From Neopusillimonas maritima (GTDB lineage Bacteria; Pseudomonadota; Gammaproteobacteria; Burkholderiales; Burkholderiaceae_B), in assembly GCF_040930455.2 (NCBI RefSeq), contig NZ_CP170494.1: a stretch of DNA of 64,000 nt. One strand, 5' to 3'. Each line of letters opens with the position of its first letter. Positions within the stretch are counted from its first letter, which is position 1. This document shows positions 34,516 to 43,011 of the stretch, one piece after another. The notes beneath the pieces were generated by a model. It saw only the letters and a list, made by a program, of their open reading frames with translations, searched no databases and was not told the DNA's origin. Position numbers and translations under genes: made by a program.

Positions 34516-35799
34516 TCAAGCGCCGGCGCCGTACCGTTGTTCTACGTAATGCTCGACGATGGCCTGGAATTCCTGCGCAATGTGATCACCTTTCAACGTT
34601 ACAGTGCGTCGACCATCAACATACACCGGAGCGGAAGGTACTTCACCTGTGCCCGGAAGACTGATGCCGATGTCGGCATGCTGGCTTTCGCCCGGCCCGT
34701 TTACCACGCATCCCATGACGGCTACATTCATCCTTTCCACGCCAGGATACCGCGTTCGCCATACCGGCATTTGCTCACGCAAATAAGCCTGAATGCTGTC
34801 GGCCAGATGCTGGAATACTGTGCTGCTGGTACGGCCACAGCCTGGGCACGCCACCACCATAGGTGTAAACGCGCGCAAACCCATCGTTTGCAAAATTTCC
34901 TGAGCAACAACCACTTCCCGGGTACGATCACCCCCTGGCTCAGGCGTAAGCGAGATGCGAATAGTATCGCCAATACCCTGCTGAAGCAAAACCGCCAGGG
35001 CAGCCGTGGAAGCCACGATACCTTTGCTACCCATACCCGCCTCAGTTAAACCCAGGTGTAAAGGGTAATCACAACGCGATGCCAGATTCTGATACACGGC
35101 AATGAGATCTTGCACATGACTGACTTTGCACGACAACACGATGGCGTTACCAGGCAGGCCCAGCGCTTCAGCCCGCTGCGCATTACTGATGGCTGATACC
35201 ACCAAAGCCTCACGCATCACTGCCTGGGCACTCCAGGGTTCACGGCGACGACTGTTTTCATCCATCATTCGGGCCATAAGTGTGCTGTCTAGGCTACCCC
35301 AATTGACTCCGATGCGAACAGGTTTGTTGTAGCGGCATGCCACTTCAATCATCTGGGCAAAATTGTCTTCACGCCGATTGCCCGCACCCATATTGCCCGG
35401 ATTAATTCGATATTTCGATAAAGCCTGGGCGCATTCGGGGAATTGGGTTAGCAGCTTATGGCCGTTGTAATGGAAGTCACCCACCAACGGCGTATCAATG
35501 CCCATGCGATCGAGTTGTTGCCGAATGGCGGGAACCTCGCGGGCGGCGTCCGGTGTATTAACCGTAATACGGACAACTTCGGAACCTGCTTGCGCCAGTT
35601 CTTTCACCTGAATGGCAGTCGCAATGGCGTCGGCCGTGTCGGTGTTTGTCATTGACTGCACCACAATCGGTGCACTCCCACCCACATTCACTACGTTATT
35701 GCCCCACTGCACGCTGACTTGCCGGGTATTTCGACGCGGAGCCGGCCCAACGGCAAGGGGCGCGTCGGCGCAGGGCGGCAAAGAGGAGGGTTGATTCAT
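34516..35799 (-). CDS. ispG: 4-hydroxy-3-methylbut-2-enyl-diphosphate synthase IspG
   Basis: The iron-sulfur enzyme of the MEP isoprenoid pathway that reduces MEcPP to HMBPP. It has 427 residues with the N-terminal TIM barrel (APIVVQSMTNTDTAD) and the C-terminal domain carrying the [4Fe-4S] cysteines in CPGCGRTS and MGCVVNGPGE. Near-full family length. GAGGAGGG-like purines precede the ATG. Overlap-free but tightly packed, with three bases to rodZ and 34 to hisS, in a conserved essential-gene run. Confidence 0.96.
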   Translation of the reverse strand: MNQPSSLPPCADAPLAVGPAPRRNTRQVSVQWGNNVVNVGGSAPIVVQSMTNTDTADAIATAIQVKELAQAGSEVVRITVNTPDAAREVPAIRQQLDRMGIDTPLVGDFHYNGHKLLTQFPECAQALSKYRINPGNMGAGNRREDNFAQMIEVACRYNKPVRIGVNWGSLDSTLMARMMDENSRRREPWSAQAVMREALVVSAISNAQRAEALGLPGNAIVLSCKVSHVQDLIAVYQNLASRCDYPLHLGLTEAGMGSKGIVASTAALAVLLQQGIGDTIRISLTPEPGGDRTREVVVAQEILQTMGLRAFTPMVVACPGCGRTSSTVFQHLADSIQAYLREQMPVWRTRYPGVERMNVAVMGCVVNGPGESQHADIGISLPGTGEVPSAPVYVDGRRTVTLKGDHIAQEFQAIVEHYVEQRYGAGA

Positions 35800-35802
35800 G
35801 AA

Positions 35803-36300
35803 TTACAGAGACTTAAACCACTCAAACGCCAGCCACGATTCGGGAACCCAGCCTTGATCAACGGCGTAAAAGCCGGCTACCACAAGCAACGCCACGATAA
35901 TCAGGAACCAACCCCAAGGAAAGCCCCCCCCTTCCGCCTGCGACGGCAGGTCGGTTGGGGTGAACGCGGCCCCACCTTTTGCCGGCTCTATTGCAGAACG
36001 CGGCGGCGTTGCAGATGCAACCTGGCTTTCCAGCATCACCAACATGGCATCTACATCGGCCTCGAGAAAACGAGCATAGTTCTTGACCAAGCCACGCAAA
36101 GGCACACCCGTAGGCAGAATATCCCACTCTTCGTTCTCAAGCGCCTGAATCTGGCGCGTTGAAAACTTGATTCGGCCGGAAGCTTCGGACAGCGTAATAC
36201 GTTTGGACTGACGCAGCGTTTTGAATGCCGAACCAATGCCTTCACGCAGCGGTATAACGGACGCGGATTCAGCGTCTTCTTTAAGCAGAGGTTGAGTCAT
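35803..36300 (-). CDS. rodZ: Short RodZ-like protein (HTH plus one membrane helix)
   Basis: A cytoskeletal-type membrane protein; in E. coli RodZ links MreB filaments to the cell-wall elongation machinery. Here it has only 165 residues: an N-terminal Cro/C1-type helix-turn-helix (about 25-90, with LSEASGRIKFSTRQIQALE), a Pro/Ala linker, one membrane helix (about 129-147) and some 18 residues outside. The large periplasmic domain of E. coli RodZ (337 residues in total) is absent. Position between rlmN and ispG is the usual one. It overlaps rlmN by four bases. Whether it still bridges MreB to the periplasm is unclear. Confidence 0.82.
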   Translation of the reverse strand: MTQPLLKEDAESASVIPLREGIGSAFKTLRQSKRITLSEASGRIKFSTRQIQALENEEWDILPTGVPLRGLVKNYARFLEADVDAMLVMLESQVASATPPRSAIEPAKGGAAFTPTDLPSQAEGGGFPWGWFLIIVALLVVAGFYAVDQGWVPESWLAFEWFKSL

Positions 36301-37451
36301 GCATGCTCCTCTTTCATGAGAATGGTTGCACGATGGGGCAGCCTTTCGTTAATACGTGTTCTGTCTTTTACATCGCCGGCCAACTGACCGCAGGCCGCAG
36401 CGATATCATCGCCACGGGTTTTACGAACGGTTGTAACCAAACCCGCGTCGATTAAACGCTGGGCAAACAAACGGACCCGAGTGGCCGGCGAACGCTTCAG
36501 GCCCGATTGCGGAAAAGGATTGAACGGAATCAAATTGAACTTGCAACGTACCTGACGCGCAATATCAATAAGCTCCTGGGCGTGCTGGTCGGTATCGTTT
36601 ACACCGTCGAGCATAATGTATTCAAAGGTGATGAAATCCCGCGGTGCGTATTCCAGATAACGATTGCAGGCATCCAGGAGTTCCGACAACGGGTGCTTGC
36701 GGTTCAACGGTACAAGTTTATCGCGCAAAGCATCGTTGGGCGCGTGCAATGATACCGCCAACGCAACCGGGCAATCCTTGGCCAGGCGATCCATAAACGG
36801 CACCACACCCGACGTACTAACAGTAACGCGACGGCGTGACAGGCCATAGGCGTTGTCGTCTAACATTAAGTGAAGGGCGCCTACGACCTGGTCGTAGTTC
36901 AGCAGCGGCTCGCCCATGCCCATCATGACCACATTGGTAATTACGCGGTCAGCCGGATTTTTGGCCTCATCTGAACTACGAGCGGCATCGCGCTCGGCCT
37001 CAAGCTCACGTTTGGCATGCCAGAGTTGGCCGATAATTTCAGCAGTGCTTAAGTTACGGTTGAACCCTTGATAACCCGTGGAACAAAACGGGCAACCCAC
37101 GGTGCAACCCGCCTGGCTTGAAATGCATAAGGTACCGCGGTCGTCTTCAGGAATGAAAACCGTTTCCACGGCATTACCCTGGCCAACGTCGAACAGCCAC
37201 TTGCGTGTACCGTCGGATGAACACTGGCGGGTTTGCACCAGCGGCGCACCGATACGGCAATGTTGCGATAGCTGTTCACGGAAACTACGGGCCAGGTCAG
37301 ACATGTTGTCGAACGAGCCGGCCCCGCGCTGGTGCACCCAGCGCATAAGTTGACGGGCACGGAACGGCTTGCCGCCCCACTGCGCGACCAGCGCAGTCAG
37401 TTCGGCGGGGCCCATACCCAAAACGTCGATCGGTTCGTTCGGTTCTGTCAT
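36297..37451 (-). CDS. rlmN: 23S rRNA / tRNA adenine-C2 methyltransferase RlmN
   Basis: A radical SAM enzyme that methylates C2 of A2503 in 23S rRNA and of A37 in some tRNAs. It has 384 residues, with the cluster motif CTVGCPFCSTG (CxxxCxxC), the mechanism-linked cysteine in IAAACGQLAG near the C terminus, and the RlmN N-terminal helical domain (MGPAELTALVAQWGGKPFRARQLMRWVH). SAM-binding segments GMGEPLLNYDQV and STSGVVPFMDRL are visible. It lies three bases after ndk. Confidence 0.96.
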   Translation of the reverse strand: MTEPNEPIDVLGMGPAELTALVAQWGGKPFRARQLMRWVHQRGAGSFDNMSDLARSFREQLSQHCRIGAPLVQTRQCSSDGTRKWLFDVGQGNAVETVFIPEDDRGTLCISSQAGCTVGCPFCSTGYQGFNRNLSTAEIIGQLWHAKRELEAERDAARSSDEAKNPADRVITNVVMMGMGEPLLNYDQVVGALHLMLDDNAYGLSRRRVTVSTSGVVPFMDRLAKDCPVALAVSLHAPNDALRDKLVPLNRKHPLSELLDACNRYLEYAPRDFITFEYIMLDGVNDTDQHAQELIDIARQVRCKFNLIPFNPFPQSGLKRSPATRVRLFAQRLIDAGLVTTVRKTRGDDIAAACGQLAGDVKDRTRINERLPHRATILMKEEHA

Positions 37452-37454
37452 AAT

Positions 37455-37880
37455 TTAACGGCTGTGAATGTTGCTTTCAGGAAAGAAGAAAGCAATTTCA
37501 ACGGCTGCTGTTTCAGGGGCATCGGAACCATGCACTGCATTAGCATCAATGCTTTCCGCAAAATCGGCGCGAATGGTACCGGCTTCCGCTTTCTTGGGAT
37601 CGGTTGCACCCATCAGGTCGCGATTTTTCTGAATGGCGTTATCGCCTTCCAGCACTTGCACGAAAACCGGGCCCGATACCATGAAATCGACCAAGTCTTT
37701 AAAGAACGGGCGTTCGCTGTGAACGGCATAAAAACGCTCTGCTTCCGAGCGGGACAACTGCTTTAACGATGCTGCAATAACTTTCAAACCGGCCTGTTCG
37801 AAACGGGCTACGATTTGGCCAATCACGTTTTTCGCGACGGCGTCGGGTTTGATAATGGAAAGGGTGCGTTCGATTGCCAT
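37455..37880 (-). CDS. ndk: Nucleoside diphosphate kinase
   Basis: Transfers the terminal phosphate among nucleoside triphosphates and diphosphates through a phosphohistidine. It is 141 residues from the ATG at 37880 (MAIERTLSIIKPDAVAKN), the normal length; an upstream ATG adds a non-homologous stretch. The catalytic histidine is in NAVHGSDAPETA, and the R-rich nucleotide site segment GATDPKKAEAGTIR is complete. It is divergent from valS across a 190-base A+T-rich gap that should hold both promoters. Confidence 0.97.
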   Translation of the reverse strand: MAIERTLSIIKPDAVAKNVIGQIVARFEQAGLKVIAASLKQLSRSEAERFYAVHSERPFFKDLVDFMVSGPVFVQVLEGDNAIQKNRDLMGATDPKKAEAGTIRADFAESIDANAVHGSDAPETAAVEIAFFFPESNIHSR

Positions 37881-38070
37881 AAAATATCCAAAGATTAAAA
37901 ACGGTTTTTCCAATAAAAACAAGAACTTTGCTAGAGTTTTTGTTAACCGTTCATTTTAACACGCCCAAAAACCACCACTCCATCATAAAATAGAAGGCTT
38001 TAGCCATTTTGTAACAGAAACGGCATTTTGTCTGCCAATTCATCCATTTATTCGTTTTTCACTGTTTTAT

Positions 38071-40920
38071 ATGACCTCTTCTTCCACTAAGCAAGACCTC
38101 GACCAACTTCCCAAAAGCTTCGAACCGCAAGAAATCGAATCGCGCTGGTACCCGGAATGGGAGCGACGCGGTTACTTTAAAGGGGGTCAACATGTGGAAC
38201 CCGTTGCCTCTCGGGCAAGTGAGCCCTATGTCATTCAGTTCCCACCGCCAAACGTAACCGGCACCCTGCACATGGGTCATGCGTTTAACCAAACAGTCAT
38301 GGACGGTCTGGTGCGTTACCACCGTATGCGCGGCGACGACACTGTATTTATTCCGGGCACCGACCACGCCGGCATCGCCACCCAAATTGTGGTTGAGCGC
38401 CAGCTTGATGCCCAGAAGGTGAGCCGCCACGACCTTGGCCGCGAAAAATTCCTGGAGAAAGTCTGGGAATGGAAGGAACAATCAGGCAACACCATCACCA
38501 GCCAATTCCGCCGGCTCGGTTCATCGGCTGATTGGGATCGCGAATACTTCACCATGGATGACAATTTGTCACGCGGGGTGGTAGAGACATTTGTGCGGTT
38601 GTACGAGCAAGGTCTCATATACCGCGGCAAGCGTCTGGTGAACTGGGATCCGGTTTTGGGCACCGCAGTTTCCGACCTGGAGGTCGTCAGCGAGGAGGAA
38701 GACGGGTTTTTATGGGAAATTGCTTATCCACTGACACAGCCACACGGAGATCAAACCCATGTTGTTGTCGCGACGACCCGACCCGAAACCATGCTGGGCG
38801 ATGCTGCTGTCATGGTGCACCCTGAAGACGAACGCTACGCTCATTTAATTGGCAAAACCGTTTCACTGCCATTATGCAATCGGGAAATTCCTATTATTGG
38901 CGATGAATACGTCGACAAAGAGTTTGGTACCGGCGCGGTTAAAGTTACGCCGGCGCACGACTTCAACGACTACGCCGTCGGGCAACGCCATGCTCTGCCA
39001 CAAATCAGCATCCTGACGTTAGATGCCAAAATCAATGACAACGCGCCCGAGGCCTACCGTGGCAAAGACCGTTTTAACGCACGCGAACAGGTCGTAGCCG
39101 ACCTGGACGCCCTGGGCCTGTTGAAAAACGTTAAAAAACATAAGCTTATGGTTCCACGCGGCGATCGCACGCAAACCGTGATTGAACCGATGCTAACCGA
39201 CCAATGGTTCGTGGCCATGAGCAAACCCGCTCCGGAAAATGCCTTGCACCCCGGCAAAAGCATTACCGATGTCGCACTGGAAGTCGTCGCCGACGGTCGC
39301 GTGCAGTTCTTCCCGGAAAACTGGAGCACCACCTACAACCAATGGCTCGAAAAAATACAAGATTGGTGTATTTCGCGTCAATTGTGGTGGGGACATCAAA
39401 TTCCAGCTTGGTATGCCGAAGACGGCCGGATTGTCGTCGCACGCAATGAGCAAGAGGCAAAGAGCAAAGCGGCGGCGGCCGGCATTACCGGCCCCCTAAC
39501 CCGAGACCCGGACGTACTCGACACCTGGTTTTCGTCGGCCTTGGTACCCTTTACCGACTTGGGCTGGCCCGAACAAACACCCGATTTGGCACGCTACCTA
39601 CCCTCCAGCGTGTTGGTAACCGGTTTTGACATTATTTTCTTCTGGGTGGCCCGCATGGTCATGATGAGCATGCACCTCACCGGGCAAGTTCCCTTCCGAC
39701 ATGTTTATGTGCACGGCCTGGTGTGCGACATGGAAGGTAAGAAGATGAGTAAATCAAAAGGCAATACCATCGATCCGGTCGACCTAATCGACGGGATCGA
39801 CCTGGAGTCGCTGGTGGCCAAACGTACCGCCGGCCTGATGAACCCACGCCAGGCCGCCGGCATTGAAAAACGCACGCGTAAAGACTACCCCGAAGGCTTC
39901 CCTGCCTACGGCACCGATGCACTGCGCTTCACCATGGCCGCTTATGCAACATTGGGTCGCAATATCAACTTCGACCTGAAGCGTTGCGAAGGCTATCGCA
40001 ATTTTTGCAACAAACTCTGGAATGCCTCGCGTTTTGTCTTGATGAATACGGAAGGACATAACCTGGCGGGCGACAGCGGTGACGAATTGCAATTTACCGA
40101 TCAATGGATTGTCAGCCAATTACAGCGCCTGGAGGCCGATATTGAAAAAGGCTTCAACGATTACCGTTTCGACTTCGTAGCCAACAAGTTGTATCACTTT
40201 GTTTGGGACGAATATTGCGACTGGTACCTGGAGCTGGCCAAAGTTCAATTACAAACCGGCACGCCCGCCCAGCAACTGGGTACGCGCCGCACACTCATTC
40301 GTGTACTGGAAACCGTGCTGCGTTTGGCTCATCCCATTATTCCATTCATTACCGAAGAACTTTGGCAGAAAGTGTCGGTGGTTGCAGGCAAACGCAGCGT
40401 CAAACAAGAAACCAGTGTCAGCGTGCAACCCTACCCCGTCTCAGAACCCGGCAAAATCAATAAAGTTGCTGAAGACCAAGTGGCGGAACTAAAAGCGCAG
40501 GTTGAAGCGGTGCGCGCCTTACGCGGCGAAATGAACATTTCCCCCGCTCAGCGCGTCCCGCTTGTTGCCCGTGGAGAGCCTGCCGCACTGGCACGCAACC
40601 AGGCTTATTTATCGGCATTGGCCAAGTTAAGCGATGTTGACATTGTTGCGACTCTCCCGGAAATGGGGGCCCCGGTTCAAGTGGTAGGCACAACCGAGTT
40701 AATGCTCAGGGTGGAAATCGATGTTGTTGCCGAGCGCGCCCGGTTAGGTAAGGAAATTGAGCGCTTAACCAATGAAATCAGCAAAGCCAACGCGAAACTC
40801 TCAAACGACAATTTTGTGCAGCGCGCACCCGAAGCGGTGGTCCAGCAGGAAAAGGACCGCATGGTGCAATTTACGGAAACACTTGAGAAAGTAAAAGAAC
40901 AGTTCAACAAGTTGAAGTAA
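38071..40920 (+). CDS. valS: Valyl-tRNA synthetase
   Basis: Charges tRNA-Val. It has 949 residues with the class I signatures PPPNVTGTLHMGHAF (HIGH type, about residue 60) and KKMSKSKGN (KMSKS, about residue 555). The editing CP1 domain that hydrolyses Thr-tRNA-Val lies between (TTRPETMLGDAAV), and a C-terminal coiled coil follows (VVAERARLGKEIERLTNE onward). It is alone on the plus strand among minus-strand housekeeping genes and is followed by a perfect hairpin. Confidence 0.98.
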   Translation: MTSSSTKQDLDQLPKSFEPQEIESRWYPEWERRGYFKGGQHVEPVASRASEPYVIQFPPPNVTGTLHMGHAFNQTVMDGLVRYHRMRGDDTVFIPGTDHAGIATQIVVERQLDAQKVSRHDLGREKFLEKVWEWKEQSGNTITSQFRRLGSSADWDREYFTMDDNLSRGVVETFVRLYEQGLIYRGKRLVNWDPVLGTAVSDLEVVSEEEDGFLWEIAYPLTQPHGDQTHVVVATTRPETMLGDAAVMVHPEDERYAHLIGKTVSLPLCNREIPIIGDEYVDKEFGTGAVKVTPAHDFNDYAVGQRHALPQISILTLDAKINDNAPEAYRGKDRFNAREQVVADLDALGLLKNVKKHKLMVPRGDRTQTVIEPMLTDQWFVAMSKPAPENALHPGKSITDVALEVVADGRVQFFPENWSTTYNQWLEKIQDWCISRQLWWGHQIPAWYAEDGRIVVARNEQEAKSKAAAAGITGPLTRDPDVLDTWFSSALVPFTDLGWPEQTPDLARYLPSSVLVTGFDIIFFWVARMVMMSMHLTGQVPFRHVYVHGLVCDMEGKKMSKSKGNTIDPVDLIDGIDLESLVAKRTAGLMNPRQAAGIEKRTRKDYPEGFPAYGTDALRFTMAAYATLGRNINFDLKRCEGYRNFCNKLWNASRFVLMNTEGHNLAGDSGDELQFTDQWIVSQLQRLEADIEKGFNDYRFDFVANKLYHFVWDEYCDWYLELAKVQLQTGTPAQQLGTRRTLIRVLETVLRLAHPIIPFITEELWQKVSVVAGKRSVKQETSVSVQPYPVSEPGKINKVAEDQVAELKAQVEAVRALRGEMNISPAQRVPLVARGEPAALARNQAYLSALAKLSDVDIVATLPEMGAPVQVVGTTELMLRVEIDVVAERARLGKEIERLTNEISKANAKLSNDNFVQRAPEAVVQQEKDRMVQFTETLEKVKEQFNKLK

Positions 40921-40929
40921 ACGTGCTGG

Positions 40930-40956
40930 AAGCAGGCACGCGTTGCGTGCCTGCTT
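40930..40956. terminator. Terminator hairpin after valS
   Basis: A perfect 12-base-pair stem with a three-base loop (40930-40941 with 40945-40956) starts ten bases after the valS stop. The following plus-strand tract is only moderately T-rich. It also faces the converging trmD operon and may serve both. Confidence 0.78.
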
Positions 40957-41026
40957 CGCATTAGTTTGCGCCGCGGGCTTAAGGTCTAAGGTTTTGACTA
41001 TTTGCTTGTCGCCTCTTAAGGCGCGC

Positions 41027-41776
41027 TTAAAATAATAACGTTTTTAGAAACGCTTCATCCACCTTGGAAAGCAGGCCGTTGCGGCGTGCCGCCTCGATAA
41101 GATCGGGGCGCCGCTGTGCGGTTATCTTCAATGATTGCCGCCTGCGCCATTGCGCAATATTAGCGTGGTGCCCCGACAATAACTCAGCCGGAACCGACTC
41201 ACTTTCGTACACTTCCGGCCGGGTGTAATGAGGGCTGTCGAGCAACCCGGTCAGATCCTCATTAAACGAATCCTGGCGAGCCGAATCGGCATCATTCAAT
41301 ACACCCGGCAACAGACGTATAACAGAATCCATAACAGCCAACGCCGGGATCTCACCGCCCGACAATACAAAATCGCCGAGTGAAATTTCTTCCGTTACGC
41401 AGCGATTAATGAAACGCTGATCAAGCCCTTCATAACGTCCACAGATGAGAATAGCGCCCTGGCTATGTGCCAATGCCTGAGCCCGATTTTGCGTAAATGG
41501 CTTGCCGGCGGGCGATAACAGAATGACTTCGGGGCTGTCGGGACGGGCGCTTTGCGCCGCCGTCACGGCTTTTTCTAATGGCTCTGCCATCATAACCATA
41601 CCCGGCCCGCCGCCATAGGGGCGATCATCAACTGTGCGGTGGACGTCTTGGGTAAAGTCGCGTGGGTTCCATAATTGCAGCGCCCACTGTTCCCGCCGAT
41701 GGGCGCGTCCGGTTACGCCCAAATCGCGCACAACCGAAAACATGTCGGGGAAAAGTGTAATAACGTCGAAACGCAT
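41027..41776 (-). CDS. trmD: tRNA (guanine-37-N1)-methyltransferase TrmD
   Basis: Makes m1G37 in tRNAs reading CNN codons, which prevents +1 frameshifting. It is 249 residues from the ATG at 41776 (AAGGA six bases upstream), with the trefoil-knot SPOUT motifs LSPAGKPFTQ, ICGRYEGLDQRF and LSGGEIPALAVMDSVIRLLPGVL. It follows rimM by eight bases. In most bacteria rplS comes next; here the gene is followed by 106 bases and then the converging valS. Confidence 0.97.
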   Translation of the reverse strand: MRFDVITLFPDMFSVVRDLGVTGRAHRREQWALQLWNPRDFTQDVHRTVDDRPYGGGPGMVMMAEPLEKAVTAAQSARPDSPEVILLSPAGKPFTQNRAQALAHSQGAILICGRYEGLDQRFINRCVTEEISLGDFVLSGGEIPALAVMDSVIRLLPGVLNDADSARQDSFNEDLTGLLDSPHYTRPEVYESESVPAELLSGHHANIAQWRRRQSLKITAQRRPDLIEAARRNGLLSKVDEAFLKTLLF

Positions 41777-41784
41777 CGCTGTCC

Positions 41785-42399
41785 TTACCAATCGGCAGGC
41801 CAGTTACTGTACAGACTTTTGTTTTGAAGGTCGACCGTATGCACATGAGCCTGCACGAATGGTACCAACACCTCCTGAGCACGACCTTTTTCATTCATAA
41901 GGCGCTCCAACACACCGCCTTCCGTTTCGCAAGCCCGAGCTACGCGCAAAACGCCATGGGCTCCGTTATCGATGACTTCGATAATTTCACCGAGCAATAC
42001 CGTTTCAGAACCTTGTTCGCCATATAAGCGACAACCAATAAGATCTATCCAATAATACTCATCGTCATCGGCTGCAGGAAACGAACTGCGCGGCGCCCAT
42101 ACGGTATAACCCTTCAACGCCTCTGCTTGATTGCGATCATTAACAGAATCAAGCTGCGCAACGACGCTATCTGTATGAAAGCGCGAGCTTTGCACACGAT
42201 AGCTTTTACCCTGATGCGAAAAAGCGCCCAGCTTCCCAGGCGGGACGGGCGCTTTTAACCACCAAACGGAGGTACCCAGCAAGACGTCTGCATGAGCCGA
42301 ATGGGGCTGGATCTTCACCCAGCCTTTTACACCATAGGCTGAAACGATACGGCCTAGCTCGACCAGGTCGTGCGGCGCCGCTTCGACAGACTGTGTCAC
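41785..42399 (-). CDS. rimM: 16S rRNA processing protein RimM
   Basis: A 30S assembly factor that binds S19 and helps fold the 16S rRNA 3' domain. It has 204 residues, with an N-terminal RimM domain (LVELGRIVSAYGVKGWVKI) and a C-terminal PRC barrel (YYWIDLIGCRLYGEQGSETVLLGEIIEVID). The start is a GTG (42399) seven bases after rpsP; the ribosome site is weak, so coupling with rpsP is likely. Confidence 0.94.
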   Translation of the reverse strand: MTQSVEAAPHDLVELGRIVSAYGVKGWVKIQPHSAHADVLLGTSVWWLKAPVPPGKLGAFSHQGKSYRVQSSRFHTDSVVAQLDSVNDRNQAEALKGYTVWAPRSSFPAADDDEYYWIDLIGCRLYGEQGSETVLLGEIIEVIDNGAHGVLRVARACETEGGVLERLMNEKGRAQEVLVPFVQAHVHTVDLQNKSLYSNWPADW

Positions 42400-42406
42400 T
42401 GCAGTA

Positions 42407-42661
42407 TTAGGCTGCAGCCTGTTCGGAGTAAGTTTTCACCAAACGCTGAACAGCAGGCGACAACTTGGCACCATTGGATGTCCAGTATTCAACGCGGTCT
42501 AGGGCAATGCGCAGGTTTTCCTGGCCTTCACCGCCTAACGGGTTGTAAAAACCAATGCGTTCAATAAAACGACCATCACGACGATTACGTGAGTCGGCTG
42601 CTACTAAACTGTAAAACGGACGCTTCTTCGAGCCACCACGGGCTAGACGAATCACCACCAT
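42407..42661 (-). CDS. rpsP: 30S ribosomal protein S16
   Basis: A small primary-binding ribosomal protein of the 30S subunit. It is 84 residues from the ATG at 42661 (MVVIRLARGGSKKRPFYS) with AAGGA six bases upstream. The family core FIERIGFYNPL and LDRVEYWTSNGAKLSPAVQRLV is complete. It is the first gene of rpsP-rimM-trmD; a promoter lies at 42697-42726. Confidence 0.97.
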   Translation of the reverse strand: MVVIRLARGGSKKRPFYSLVAADSRNRRDGRFIERIGFYNPLGGEGQENLRIALDRVEYWTSNGAKLSPAVQRLVKTYSEQAAA

Positions 42662-42696
42662 AGGTAATCCTTTGAAAATGTTGTGGAAAACAAAAG

Positions 42697-42726
42697 ATTC
42701 TAGCATTTTTTCTTTGCTTATAGCAA
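42697..42726 (-). promoter_or_regulatory. Putative promoter of rpsP-rimM-trmD
   Basis: On the minus strand TTGCTA is followed after 18 bases by TAGAAT (42702-42697), about 36 bases before the rpsP ATG. The spacer is A-rich. Confidence 0.5.
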
Positions 42727-42759
42727 ACAGAAAACGCCAAAACCACCAAAAATAGTTAT

Positions 42760-43011
42760 TTAACGCCGCGCCATGAAATGCAGAGCATTATCGGCCCCGG
42801 TGACTTGCGCCACAAGCGCATTTCCGGTTTGACGGGCAAAGGCCTGAAAGTCGCGCACCGCGTTGGGGTCGGTGGTAATCACTTTCAAAACCTGACCACT
42901 TTCCAGTTGCGCCAAGGCTTTCTTGGCGCGCAAAATGGGCAACGGGCATTTTAACCCAGTTGCGTCCACTTCCAGTTGAAATTCCGGTAAAGATTGTTCT
43001 GAACCGCTCAT
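42760..43011 (-). CDS. tusA: TusA/SirA-like sulfurtransferase
   Basis: A sulfur-carrier protein of the TusA family, which passes persulfide sulfur from cysteine desulfurase to tRNA thiolation (mnm5s2U34), molybdenum-cofactor synthesis or other acceptors. It is 83 residues from the ATG at 43011. The conserved DATGLKCPLPILRAKKAL holds the active cysteine of the CPxP motif, and the C-terminal half has the family DFQAFARQTGN pattern. Its ATGA overlaps the stop of alaS. The exact acceptor is inferred from family; the symbol is a family-level name. Confidence 0.85.
   Translation of the reverse strand: MSGSEQSLPEFQLEVDATGLKCPLPILRAKKALAQLESGQVLKVITTDPNAVRDFQAFARQTGNALVAQVTGADNALHFMARR

Noticed and set aside
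38059..38481. A 140-residue minus-strand frame opposite the start of valS.
   Set aside because: It is antisense to the HIGH-motif region of valS and has no support of its own.
42715..42730. A small TTTGCT/AGCAAA hairpin between tusA and rpsP as a terminator for tusA.
   Set aside because: In the minus direction it is followed by an A run, not a T run, and it overlaps the predicted -35 of the rpsP promoter.
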